In this document: positions 34,401 to 43,596 of the stretch, piece after piece
Layout: each line of letters opens with the position of its first letter
How positions within the stretch are numbered: the first letter of the stretch is position 1
NCBI GenBank assembly: GCA_029449245.1
Contig: JANATF010000011.1
Coordinates: 434,001 to 498,000 of the forward strand
Reading direction: 5' to 3'
Source: Mortierella alpina
Taxonomy: Eukaryota; Mortierellomycota; Mortierellomycetes; Mortierellales; Mortierellaceae
DNA: 64,000 nt
Translations under genes and position numbers: made by a program
The notes under the pieces: model-generated
What the model was told of the DNA's origin: nothing
Database searches by the model: none
Seen by the model: only the letters and a program-made list of their open reading frames with translations

Positions 34401-35431
34401 CCGCAACCAGCTCGACAGATCGCAGAAGCAAGGTCGCGACAAAGTCGCCTTCCCTGATGCCAGCGTTGACCAATTTATGCGCAATACGGTCGGCAAGTGC
34501 ATTCAGCTCCAGGTAGGTGAACGACTGGTCCTCATGCACAATCGCGATAGCATCGGGTGACTTCTCGACCTGCTCCTCAAAAAGGTGTTGAACGCATTGG
34601 TCGGCGGGGTACTCTGTCGACGAGGCGTTCCAAGTCTTGAGCACCAGCGTCTTCTCGGCAGGAGATATGATATCGATGGTGGCAACGGACTGGGAGCCGT
34701 TGATGACCATGTTCATTAATACAGCTACCAGATAGCCTGCATGTCGTTCGATGGTGTCAGTGTTGAACAATGACGCCGGGTAACGTATACTTGCGAAAGC
34801 GTCTTCAACGGCATCATGCAGGTGCAGCTCGATATCGAATGAGGCAGGGGCATAGTCTAGAGTTATATCGCTAGCCTCGTCATCATGAGCGTAGAATGCA
34901 GCTTGGACTGATGGAAGGCGCCTGTCTGGGAATGAAGGCAAAGGGCGCGTATTGCTCTTGTCCAGTGGACCAGGATTTGCACCAGCAATGAGAAGGACAT
35001 CTCGCACCCGGGCAAACAGCTGCGGGGTGTTGGGTTCCCCAGCAAGATCAATCCTCACAGGTATGATGTCCGTGTCAGCGCCAACGAGACCAATAAGAAT
35101 GTCCTCTTGTCCAGAAAGTCGCGACAGGACTATGCTCCAGCCGACAAGTATGGTGGTAGCGAAGTTGAGATTGTGTTCGACGCTTAGGCTGATAAGCAAC
35201 TGCTTCAGCGGAGTGTCGATATGGAAGGCGTGCTCCGCTTTTGTTAAAGGATAGCCCACTTGGCGAGGACGGTCTGTGAAAAGCTCGAGCGATGCAGGTG
35301 CATCACCGAATGCGATATTCCAGTAGTCTGGAAGAGCTTTAGCGCTCTCGTCTCGAGCGACCTGCTCGCCCTCTGATCTGCCTGGGCGGAGAGTACTAAC
35401 AGAGGAGGCCACTGACCCCGTTGAAGCCGTT
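18726..35431 (-). CDS. Pentamodular bacterial-like nonribosomal peptide synthetase with dual E/C domains (malpicyclin/malpibaldin-synthetase type); 5' end unresolved
   Basis: Supported exons on the minus strand: 35431-34236, 34159-30828, 30734-27566, 27485-24252, 24161-20925 and 20833-18726. All phases agree, giving about 5,425 aa. Domain order is C*(partial)-A1-T1-E/C-A2-T2-C-A3-T3-E/C-A4-T4-E/C-A5-T5-TE. The five A domains carry YTSGSTG, NAYGPTE-type and NGKVDRR-type motifs. The five T domains carry LGGHSLL. The TE has GWSFGG. Three condensation domains carry the extended HH-x4-GD motif of dual epimerization/condensation domains. One is an ordinary LCL domain (HHIVSDGWS). The predicted product is a pentapeptide, D-L-D-D-L, released and probably cyclised by the TE. 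This matches what I recall of MpcA/MpbA of Mortierella alpina, reported as horizontally acquired; which product is made cannot be told here. Five introns interrupt the A domains. The first supported exon has no ATG before residue ~250, so short upstream exons must exist. Confidence 0.93.
19500..22755 (-). other. NRPS module 5: dual E/C, A5, T5
   Basis: The E/C domain (about 22755-21390) carries [14 protein letters not shown] and [12 protein letters not shown] and should epimerise residue 4. A5 (about 21350-19740, intron 20834-20924) has the code D-A-I-F-L-G-A-T-I-K, identical to A4. T5 has [14 protein letters not shown] near 19600. The residue loaded here stays L before release. Confidence 0.8.
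19965..21500 (-). repeat. Near-identical A-domain block, copy in module 5
   Basis: This stretch is almost identical to 23297-24830, offset about 3,328 bases. It includes the end of the E/C domain, the A-domain core with all pocket residues, and the intron. Similarity drops sharply on both sides. Confidence 0.85.
22850..26090 (-). other. NRPS module 4: dual E/C, A4, T4
   Basis: The E/C domain (about 26090-24720) carries [14 protein letters not shown] and [12 protein letters not shown] and should epimerise residue 3. A4 (about 24680-23040, intron 24162-24251) has the code D-A-I-F-L-G-A-T-I-K, suggesting a hydrophobic substrate. T4 has [10 protein letters not shown] near 22930. Its A core and intron are almost identical to module 5. 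Confidence 0.8.
23297..24830 (-). repeat. Near-identical A-domain block, copy in module 4
   Basis: Partner of the block at 19965-21500. Protein differences are few (for example GTIG/GIIG, SDDC/PDDC, NPAF/NPTF) and the intron is also shared. Beyond KRLVAYVVA the two modules diverge strongly. Confidence 0.85.
26200..29370 (-). other. NRPS module 3: LCL condensation domain, A3, T3
   Basis: The C domain (about 29370-28050) has [23 protein letters not shown] and [11 protein letters not shown], the canonical LCL set. Residue 2 is therefore passed on as the L form. A3 (about 27990-26400, intron 27486-27565) has the code D-P-F-V-M-G-G-T-I-K, with an unusual Pro at the second position and no assignment I can support. 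T3 has [10 protein letters not shown] near 26265. Confidence 0.8.
29450..32740 (-). other. NRPS module 2: dual E/C, A2, T2
   Basis: The E/C domain (about 32740-31330) begins [22 protein letters not shown] and carries [14 protein letters not shown] (the dual E/C extended His motif) and MHHLIIDH. It should epimerise residue 1 and condense it with residue 2. A2 (about 31260-29650, intron 30735-30827) has the code D-A-F-F-I-G-A-M-V-K, which points to a hydrophobic residue but matches no code I know with certainty. T2 has [10 protein letters not shown] near 29510. The upper end of the module's intron (phase 0) differs in phase from those of the other modules. Confidence 0.8.
32830..35431 (-). other. 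NRPS module 1: truncated C*, A1, T1
   Basis: The condensation-like start ([11 protein letters not shown], then [19 protein letters not shown] and the [17 protein letters not shown] tail) covers only the C-terminal lobe. The N-terminal lobe with the catalytic HHxxxDG is missing, so it is probably inactive in condensation, as expected for a loading module. A1 (about 34690-33030) is split by an intron at 34160-34235. Its ten-residue specificity code, read by eye against GrsA, is D-A-F-W-L-G-C-T-F-K, close to valine-type codes. T1 has [10 protein letters not shown] near 32900. Confidence 0.8.
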
Positions 35432-35850
35432 CTAGTCAAAGGAGTGGCACAGAAACTGAGGCATACAAACAAGTTAATGTGTGCATAGAAGTCCAGTGAT
35501 GTCTCACGCCTGTGCACTTTGTAAGCACCTTCAAGCAGTACCTTTTGCCTCCGTGCGACCTCTGGACCGTGACAATGCTTGAACTGTCGCCCTCTAGATC
35601 GGGGCTACTCGATCTAGCCGTAATAGGAAGTGACTAACCTCGAAGGAATCGGCATAGACATTCAGATTTAGCTGCTCGATCGCTGCAATCAAGCTACAAC
35701 AACCGCTAGCGCAGTGTGCTTGTTTACGCGGACGTACCTCTGCTGCTTGGTTAATAGCGTCTTTGAAGATCGTAGCCTCGACATCGCCCATATTTTCGAC
35801 TTGGACAGCGCAGAGTGCGATGGAACTAGTATCTATGACATCGGTTGCTT
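35432..35850 (-). other. Candidate short 5' exons of the NRPS (unresolved)
   Basis: Several GT-AG pairs can be joined in phase with the first supported NRPS exon. One example is a segment at 35593-35542 (starting [16 protein letters not shown]), preceded by one at 35693-35639 or 35682-35639, and an ATG at 35791 or a neighbouring frame. Two of the implied introns are only 44-55 bases long and alternative frames also work, so the start codon is not settled. Confidence 0.3.
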
Positions 35851-37940
35851 GAACAAGAGGCGGGATTGTACGTTCAGGGGCATGAGCGTAGGTTTGTCAC
35901 AAGCTTGATACTTAACGACGAATGCAGTGATGATGTACCAATGAAAGCCGCTAAAGTCTCGACCTGTGCATTCTCAATGCCGACGGGAACGCTTGGTTGC
36001 TGGTATGATGTGGTAGCGGAATGCGATCATTAGGATTAGATATTAGAAAAGCGAAGTCGTTTGACCGTTGTCCGTTGGTATCAGTGCTGTGCAAGGCACG
36101 GTCAGTGGCCCAAACCCAACATGCCAAGTCACCGCTGCATACATGGAAATCATCACCTACAGCATGAATCTCGGCTGACTGAGAATTACACATGCTCTTG
36201 ATGCCATCCGACCGATTGTCGCTCATGGCGAAATTTTTGGCATACCTAATACGCAGGAAAGAACGTCAATTTTCTAACGCGCCATCAAGCAGTGAAGGCA
36301 GGATCCAGCTATCTCATCACGGTGCGTTAGTGAGTTATGCATACCATTCCTGGGGAAGGTCAGTCTAATCATAATCGTCCGTTGTTGTTCATCGATAGCA
36401 GGGAATACAAAGTTAAGAGCTGTTAATTTGCAGTGCTGTGCTACGTACAAAGCCCTGTGCACCTCTGAATCTCGGTCCCATTGTTCCATGCTCAATGAAT
36501 TGAATCAGCAATGAGATTCTCATTGACATGGAGCACGACTCATAGTGCACCCACCTTTTCGTTTGGGGCAGACATTCTGAGTGTGATTCTAGAGAAAATG
36601 AGGTTTTTGAGAACGGGAGAATAGTAGCAAGCAAAAGAAGAGGATGGCCCATCGCTCTATTGTTTATAAACCACCCGTTAGTCGAGCAAGCCGGTCTGGG
36701 GCATGCAGTGTATTGCATGCTGATACATAAGCCTTGCCCAAGATCACCTATGCTTCTACACGATTACACCTTCAGTAGCAACCAATCGAAAATTTGGCTG
36801 TGTCCCGACTCCAGCGGACATTTCGCAGGATGTGTGTTCTCTTAAGACATGTCGCCTCGCTTCTCCCGTTGGTTCCGGAAGCGCGCATCGCGCAGATATC
36901 GGCGCTCTTCAGTGAGTGGTCACTGTCTTTCAATCGCGTTCTTCCGTCCCCCCTAATGCAGCAATTTCACGCTGCATGAAAAGTAGAGCAACGGTGCAAC
37001 ATCGCAACCACAACTTTATTTCCGCTTCCTCCTGACGCCAAACAATGCTGTGTGGAAAGACACGCACGGAGAATAAAGAGGCGAGGTGCTTTCAGTGGCC
37101 GCTCTTGGTAGAATCACTGCTATTGTATTTATAGCGTCCCTGCCCCTCTGTTCCACCGGCAACTCGGGTGCCGCACTGTGCACCATTTTAGCCGTTCATG
37201 TCGCGTCACGTAGACAGACATTGGACGTGCGCTACAAAGATGTAGCCTAGCGCAGCCGATAACGAAACATGAAAGGGAACGTATTGGTCCTGCGGCAAAT
37301 ACAGGAAAACAGACCTCCACACAGCTGTAATATCAAGTAGTCCTCCGACCGCAGGGTAGTGGTATGAAACGTGCATGGTATTACTCTGAAGTACAAGGCG
37401 CGGCACTTCAAGGATCTCTCCAGAGTTGAAGACTGGTCTAACTATATGAGGAACCTTTTTATTTTAAAGGAACTGCATTACTCCTCATCGGAGTCACCCC
37501 CGTACGTTCCGTGCGCCATTGCAAGCTGAAGGACGGCATTCCCAACAACATGTGGCTAATGTAGTCACCATGATATGCCATGGACAATCTAACCGAGCCT
37601 TTGCCTTTGCTGTTGCACATCGTCACGTACCCCTTGCCGTCGTAGAAGAGAAAGAAGTCAACGGTTGGGGATGGAATGGAAGGTCTCCAAGTGTTCTTCA
37701 GTTCTTCAGTACTCTCATCTATTCTATTAGAATGCACTCGATGGTAAATTCATTACTGATGTCACCAAACTCCATCGGATAATCCTTCTTGGGATCCGTA
37801 CCAAGGGCGTGAAAGACGATGAGGTGCGGAAGATTCTTTGTTCACTATGTGAGGAACGAAATAAAGTCAAGATGCGCCGTGGGTGGTAAGAAACAGAAGA
37901 CTCAAACGCGAAAGTGACCGCTGACGAAGGCAAAGAAGCG
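35850..37940. other. Gene-poor region with possible decayed coding fragments
   Basis: No intact gene is seen. Minus-strand pieces at about 37850-37735 (reading NLPHLIVFHALGTDPKKDYP) and 37725-37460 (reading TVDFFLFYDGKGYVTMCNSKG) look protein-like but lie in different frames and may be two exons or a frameshifted remnant. Other frames here lack any family resemblance. Confidence 0.35.
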
Positions 37941-37944
37941 CGTA

Positions 37945-38499
37945 ATGATTACCCCTGAGACGCGAATCACATCAGTACCAGTTTGCTCCACGCCAGAGAT
38001 CCAATCCAATGTTTCCCAAGTCGCCTTTCGAGATCACCAAGATCGCGCCTTTGATCTCGCACGTTGCGCCAGTGTCTCCCGTTCGCTCCACGACAGCTGC
38101 ATTTTCGTCCTCTGGCGGTCCGTCCACTTCTATGATCTCAAAGACCCGGACTCTGACACAGGCGGCTACCGTATGGACCTCGTTCGATATCCATTAACGC
38201 TGTTCTGTTTTTTAGTTTCACCCTTGTCTGTGACGAAGGGTGGAGCGGGCGGCATGGCCTGTCTATTCTGCTTCGCCGAGTGGGGGTTCGGTTTGCTTTG
38301 TGTGGTTTTCAATACCTTCCATGACCGGTCCTTCTCGCACGCTCATGACAAACCTGCTAACTCTGAACTGTTCTTCTATCGTTACCCCAAAATCACTATG
38401 TGTCCACGAGACATAGCTTTAACTGCATATGGAGGGATAACGGGTATGGACTGTAGCTTTCTTTGGTCTCAATCCTTTTTATCCTTCTTGCAACTCTGA
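37945..38499 (+). pseudogene. F-box-like fragment
   Basis: An open frame of 184 codons begins MITPETRITSVPVC. Its first ~55 residues (PEIQSNVSQ, then DLARCASVSRSLHDSCIFVLWRSVHF) have the spacing of an N-terminal F-box (Pro-Glu-Ile start, L-ARC-xVSR, final Trp). F-box proteins recruit substrates to SCF ubiquitin ligases. No leucine-rich or other substrate-binding repeats follow; after about residue 70 the sequence becomes Phe/Cys-rich and is probably intron or non-coding. It could be a broken copy of the F-box families that are large in these fungi, or the first exon of a gene not resolved here. Confidence 0.4.
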
Positions 38500-38816
38500 C
38501 CATCCAAGGTGACTAACCCTTCACTTGCATCTCATTCAATCGAAATTTGGCCGTGTTAACATAGATGCTATGGCAGTTGCAAGCTGAGACAGTGCATTAG
38601 AGACTAAGACAGGTTGTCGTTCGCGTCAAGTCAAGCGTGGGACGTTTTCTTCCAGATCCAACGCTATCTTGTGTGATCCGTCAGGCATTGGGTGTCTGCT
38701 GTATCGAGAGACTGAGGTGGCACGCTTTCCGACCTGTTGGTTCCTCCTGTATGTATTCCTCCATTGAAAAGCTCGTAGAAGTGTGTCCAGAAGTAGATTG
38801 AGATTCCGAGACGTGT

Positions 38817-40217
38817 TTATTTTGGATCTATGTTTTTGGTCTTTTTCCGCCTCTTTGTTGGGGTGGCGCCAGGTGTTGTGGGGCCGGGCGTCTGGCTGCC
38901 ACCTCCTGCAGATGGAAGGCGTCCCAATGTGCCTGGTCCCACACTTGTATTGATGCCCATGCTCGCTGCTGCAGCCGAGGCTTCCTCGCTCTTCTTACGC
39001 CTCTTGTTGGTAGCTTTAGGGCCAGCCTTTGGCGTAGCAGCATTTGCAGCGCCAGGGGCGCCATCCTGCTTCAGCTTTGGGTCCATCGTAGAGGCTCCAC
39101 TGCCACTGGGCCCTGATTGAGCACCGGACTGGAGCATAAACTTTTGCATATGTGCACGCTGCTCCACATTCTTGATGGCTCGATCCACGGCGAACCTGAA
39201 TTCCTGTGACTCTGCCTTGAACCCACTGCCTGCTGATGTCGTTGCGGGGGTTGTTGCGAGAGCGGGTGTTACCGTGGTTGGGGCTGTGGGTGATCCTTCT
39301 ACAGGCGCTGACTTCCAGTGGTAGCCGGTGGACGGATGAAATTCCTTCATGGTCCTTGCTTCGTTAAACGCGCTCTCTACATGATGCAGACTTCCCAGCT
39401 ATGGAAGGAGCATTGCCAAAGGATTAGATTGCGATTCAGCTTTCTCTAGGTGCCTTTCTGTTCCTGATGATGTGGTTCCAAGGGGGACTTACAATTCGAT
39501 TTGAAAGCAGTGTCTGCAGATCTGGACATTGGTAGATACTTCCTTGGAGAACATAGTAGATCGCCATTGGTTTGACTAGTTATAAAGAGGGCTCGGTTAG
39601 CGATTTGCTCTTGCAAATGTATACGGTCCGCGTTAACCCCTGTGTGACAATGTTACCTTGTTGTGGGCTTACTCGGCGCTGCTTCTGAATGACGAAAAGT
39701 GTTGGATAGCGATCGTGTACGAGTGCGAACTCGACTCCTGTCATCTCACTAGCCACGAAAAGAGAGGAACGAGGCGTTTGAGATCGCCATCCTTCTATGG
39801 GTGGTTTCGCTACGACGTTCGATTCCGATTTCAGAGTTGAGTGGTTACCTGAGTCTTTGCTTCATCTCTCCAAGGTTATTGAACTTGGTCTGCATCTTTA
39901 GGACGGCGTTGTTGCATTCGGGGTCCCAGAATGGTGACAGGGCGAAGTAGTCGAGCACGTTGTCCGGATTCAGGCCGCCCATGCCCTATTTCAGCAAAGA
40001 AAGAGTTGTTGGGTTCACACAGAACCATGATCAGCTCTACGTGGTGGCAGCGAAGGCGAAGTGAAGGTTGGAGCGAGGCAGGCATGAGACGAGGCGATTC
40101 CAGATTGGCTTGGGCTGTTACCATTATCCACTCGTGGAAGCGCCATTCCATGTTGAGCAGGTTTGTCTCTGCGTTGGCAATGGCGAGCGCGCCCATCTGC
40201 GGTGTCCCTGCTGCCAT
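38817..40217 (-). CDS. MED6: Mediator complex subunit 6
   Basis: Five minus-strand exons are proposed: 40217-40122, 39985-39849, 39748-39657, 39575-39493 and 39398-38817. They join in phase to 990 nt, 329 aa. The N-terminal domain shows MED6 hallmarks: MEWRFHEWI, NPDNVLDYFALSPFWDPECN, EMTGVEFALVHDRYPTLFVI, VSPQQVKPMAIYYVLQGSIYQ and LLSNRILGSLHHVESAFNEA. MED6 sits in the Mediator head and helps link activators to RNA polymerase II. The C-terminal ~150 residues are Ala/Thr/Pro/Gly-rich with two KRRKK-type basic patches and are probably disordered. The start was taken at the first ATG before the conserved block. The gene is divergent from the FIST-domain gene, 310 bp between start codons. Confidence 0.93.
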
Positions 40218-40527
40218 GATGTGCTGTGGTGTGTTTCCTGACAAAGCTGAGCCTGACGAGACGGATGGCGACGAGAAAATAAAGCGCGGCCCGTGGGCTG
40301 CCCAACATGGGCGCGATCACCCTGTCCAACAAGCAGTCCCGGGAGAGCTCTCTGCGCTCCACAAAAACACTCTGTTCGGAATTCTTAACCGCCATTGCGT
40401 CCTGTTCTTCCGACCACTGCACCTTGCTTCTCGCTACGCTGCTCTGTACCTGCTCTGTACCTGCTCTGTACCTGCTCTGTACCTGCCCTGTACCTGCTGT
40501 ATCTGCCACTCGGTTGCTGAATCCAGA
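40218..40527. promoter_or_regulatory. Divergent promoter between MED6 and the FIST-domain gene
   Basis: This 310-bp gap drives MED6 leftward and the FIST gene rightward. It contains an 11-bp tandem repeat (about 40440-40496) close to the FIST start codon. Confidence 0.6.
40440..40496 (+). repeat. 11-bp tandem repeat (TACCTGCTCTG)x5
   Basis: About five head-to-tail copies of CTGTACCTGCT, the last with a C for T change, lie in the shared promoter or 5' leader just upstream of the start at 40528. Confidence 0.85.
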
Positions 40528-42257
40528 ATGCACCTCTCCCGCTCATTCGCCTGCGCGGTGACAAAGAACGCGCGCTACACAGCTAGGACGAGGATGCTCT
40601 GGACAGCCGCTACCTGCTCCCATCCAGATCTGGCTACAGCCCTCTCGCGCTGCCTCCCAGAGTCAGCCTCCTCCGCCCCTTCCGCCTCACAGACAAAGAA
40701 ATCGGTCACTATTGTCCTCGCGTCTCGTTCCTATCCGGGATCCGATCTGCTGACACTTTCCGAAAAGATCCCTGAGCACGTTTCAAAGTCAAACTTCGTA
40801 CTTGGCGCCGTCGTCGATCGCGTGCCTACAAAGTCCGGCCATGGTGTCTCGACACTGACACTGACTCCAACTCCCACTTCAGCATCCTCCACTGATTGTC
40901 TGATGGAGTGCCATCCGTTCTATCTCTCGGGTGCTGATTCACGCAGGAAGAGGCTAAAGGAAAAGTCGGTCGGTAAATGGGCGCGGTCTCAGGACATTGA
41001 GGAGCGCAGCTTGGATACCGCCGATGCTTGGTCATCCTTCAAGAGTATTTCAATCGGTCAGAACCAAGTCCAAGTCCCAGCGGCGATACTTGCTCAAAGT
41101 GAAGGGAACTCGGAGAAGAACGGGCAGGATGTTTTGATGATTTCAGATCTCGAGGTGCACCAGTTTCTGGAGGCTCTAGACGCTACCAGTCCTGCAGCCT
41201 CGAAGGTTGGGTTGATGGCCAGCTCAACGCCTTTTATCACAGGACGACCTGTCACCATGTTTTACGATGGAAAGTTGGTTCAGGATGGTGTTTTGGGAGT
41301 GTCGCTTGTCAGGAAAGCGGGAAGCCACAAGCAGATCAAAGGAGAGAGTAGGACTTTGGTGGAATATCCCTCCATGGCGCCTCTAGGTCCAGCTATGCAG
41401 ATTACGAGGTAGAGTCCTACGTTGGTTATGAAGGAAGATGACATGAACTTGGTGAACAAACACATGCATGGTACACTGACCCTTTGGAGCCCATGCTGGA
41501 CGATATCTATAGGTGCCGAGGCAACATCATTTTGGAGTTGGACGAATCGAACGCGACAAGACTTTTGCTGGATCGGCTTAAAGCAACAACGCTGACCAAG
41601 GACAAAGAGTACTTTTTGGCAACGGGGGAACCGACTGCTGCTGATCAGGATGAGGATTCGAATGTTGACATGGTAACTTGCTGTTCCATCGATTTGAAGT
41701 GCCATGATACGAGGACTGTCAACGCCGCGGTCAACAATTTCAGAAAATGTACTGACACAGAACCCAAACTCTTTCACTTAGTCCAATGCAACTGTGTACA
41801 GGATCACAGGAGGCGATCCGAGCAAAGGCAACATGGCTGTTGATACTGTTCATGATCTCAAAGTCGGACAGTGGGTCCAGTTTATTCATCATGACAAGGT
41901 GCAGGAGCACGGGCATATTGCATCGCCCGCTAGAGCACACCAAGGTAATTAATAGTGGATGAGCATGGACATGCGCTTCTGGATATGTCCTGCTGTCGTG
42001 CTACACTAGGAGACAATATTTTTGTTAACCGTGCCTTGTATGCGTCCTTGATCGTTCTAGGCGCCTTGCGATTCACGACGTCTGATCCCAATAACACAAT
42101 CGAGGAGCAGTTGGCAACGCCTATCCGCTCAGACAGTGATGACACGGTACAAGCTACGTTTGGTGGATCGAGCGAGAATGGATTCATTGTCGGGCAGGCA
42201 AATGAGGGGACGTGGGTCTGCACTGTCGCCGACAGTGTGTTGTGGCACAAACTGTGA
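40528..42257 (+). CDS. FIST-domain protein, probably mitochondrial
   Basis: Four exons are proposed: 40528-41408, 41513-41672, 41782-41944 and 42061-42257. They join in phase to 1401 nt, 466 aa. The N-terminus (MHLSRSFACAVTKNARYTARTR) is basic and free of acidic residues, like a mitochondrial presequence. The body fits FIST proteins (a sensory fold shared with FBXO22-type proteins): VTIVLASRSYPGSDLL, NFVLGAVVDRVP, GLMASSTPFITGRPVTMFYDGKLV, YRITGGDPSKGNMAVD and, at the end, GGSSENGFIVGQANEGTWVCTVADS. The precise ligand and role are unknown. The acceptor at 41781 was chosen because it keeps phase into VYRITGGDP. Confidence 0.75.
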
Positions 42258-42396
42258 TTCCAAAACTATAAAGTGATACTTTTTATTGTACATTGACTGC
42301 ATGCAAAAACTCCTTCCAACCAACTCTTTGCCGTCCAAGTTATTCTCGGACGAACCCTTCACGTCTTATCATTGTTGAGACTATCCAATGTCCACT

Positions 42397-43332
42397 TTAA
42401 ACGCGGTGGATATGTCCGTCATGGTAATACGACTTGAGGGTAACATGGAACTCGGCCATCTGGACGTGGAAAAGCTTCAGAAGCTGAGCCTGCTCAGGGG
42501 TCAGGGTCTGACCCTCCTTGCAGACACGGTACTCGTTCGTAAGGGTCACGATTCCGTTGTTAAGGACCGTGGGCATGCCCAAACTCCTGAGCTGAGGCTC
42601 CATGTTGTGGGGGAAGACCTCCTCACCGCGGTGGACGGGTCCTGCGGGGACGACGTATGTGCTGGTGGCCTTGATGCCAGAGCGGGCATAATCGGCTTCT
42701 GTGTAGTTGGCAAAGAACTCCTTGACCTCCTCGGGTTCGACGTTGGTGAAGAGCAATCCGACGTGACCGACGAGCTGATCAGCAAGCTTGTGCAAGTTGT
42801 CCTTGTGTTCGTCTTCAGGGCTGGTACCGAGGGCCTTGGCCATGACCTTGGTGCGACCAAAGAAGAAGCGGGAGGTCTTCCACTCGGAACGGACAGTCTT
42901 CAAGTAGGTGTTGCGCATGTTCTCGACCGAGAAGATCCAGATGTATTTGTAGAGATCGGCGCTCTCTCTGATCTAGAGTGATAAATGTGCCCAAGACGAT
43001 GAGGGGCATCAGAACAACGGTAAGTGTGTGTTTGAGGATTGAGAACACTACAAAACGATTCAAAAAGAGTGCCGATTTTCTTAGGAAGATTGTCCTGATC
43101 CGTACCTGCTCGTAAAGGGCATCCTTTCCAGCACGACCCTTCTTGTCGGTCTGGGTGAGGGTAACTATCGTGGGATATGGACGAGAGTAGCGAAAGGTTA
43201 GTTGCAGGCACTTGAGCTCAAAGGGTATATGCCTTGAACGGGGGCTAAATATGATGCTGGGATATAGTAAGGCTTTGAAAAGGGTCCAGGTCCTCCATTC
43301 ATACCGATTTTGTTGCGCTTAGACTTGGCCAT
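42397..43332 (-). CDS. MRT4: Ribosome assembly factor MRT4
   Basis: Three minus-strand exons are proposed: 43332-43305, 43164-43106 and 42972-42397. They join in phase to 663 nt, 220 aa. The protein starts [20 protein letters not shown], as in MRT4 proteins, followed by the uL10-like domain with [49 protein letters not shown] and a C-terminal [30 protein letters not shown]4 is a nucleolar stand-in for stalk protein P0 on pre-60S particles and leaves when P0 is loaded. With eIF6 at 5 kb this gives two pre-60S factors in the window, though not adjacent. It is divergent from the ADA1-like gene. Confidence 0.95.
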
Positions 43333-43596
43333 TGTTGGATGTGGATGTGGTGGAGGGGATCAAAGGTGGGCGAGAAAGGAGTGAGATGCTTTTCTTTTTT
43401 TTTTTTCTCTCTTGTTGAAAAATGTAAACACTTTCGAAAATGGCAGTCCCGAGTGAGTGCCTCGTTATTTCGACACGGCCATCACGCTCAGCTCCATTTT
43501 GCAACACCCGCTCTTCGCGCACTTTCAATTCGCTGGACTTGTAAGCATTGTCAAAAAACACTCACAACACACCTACACATATATACCCCCGAGGCG
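43333..43596. promoter_or_regulatory. Divergent promoter between MRT4 and the ADA1-like gene
   Basis: 264 bp separate the two start codons. The gap contains a T-rich tract (43391-43406) and no other gene. Confidence 0.6.

Noticed and set aside
42388-42981. Plus-strand 197-codon frame opposite MRT4
   Set aside because: It lies entirely antisense to the conserved MRT4 exon 3 and has no recognisable domain.
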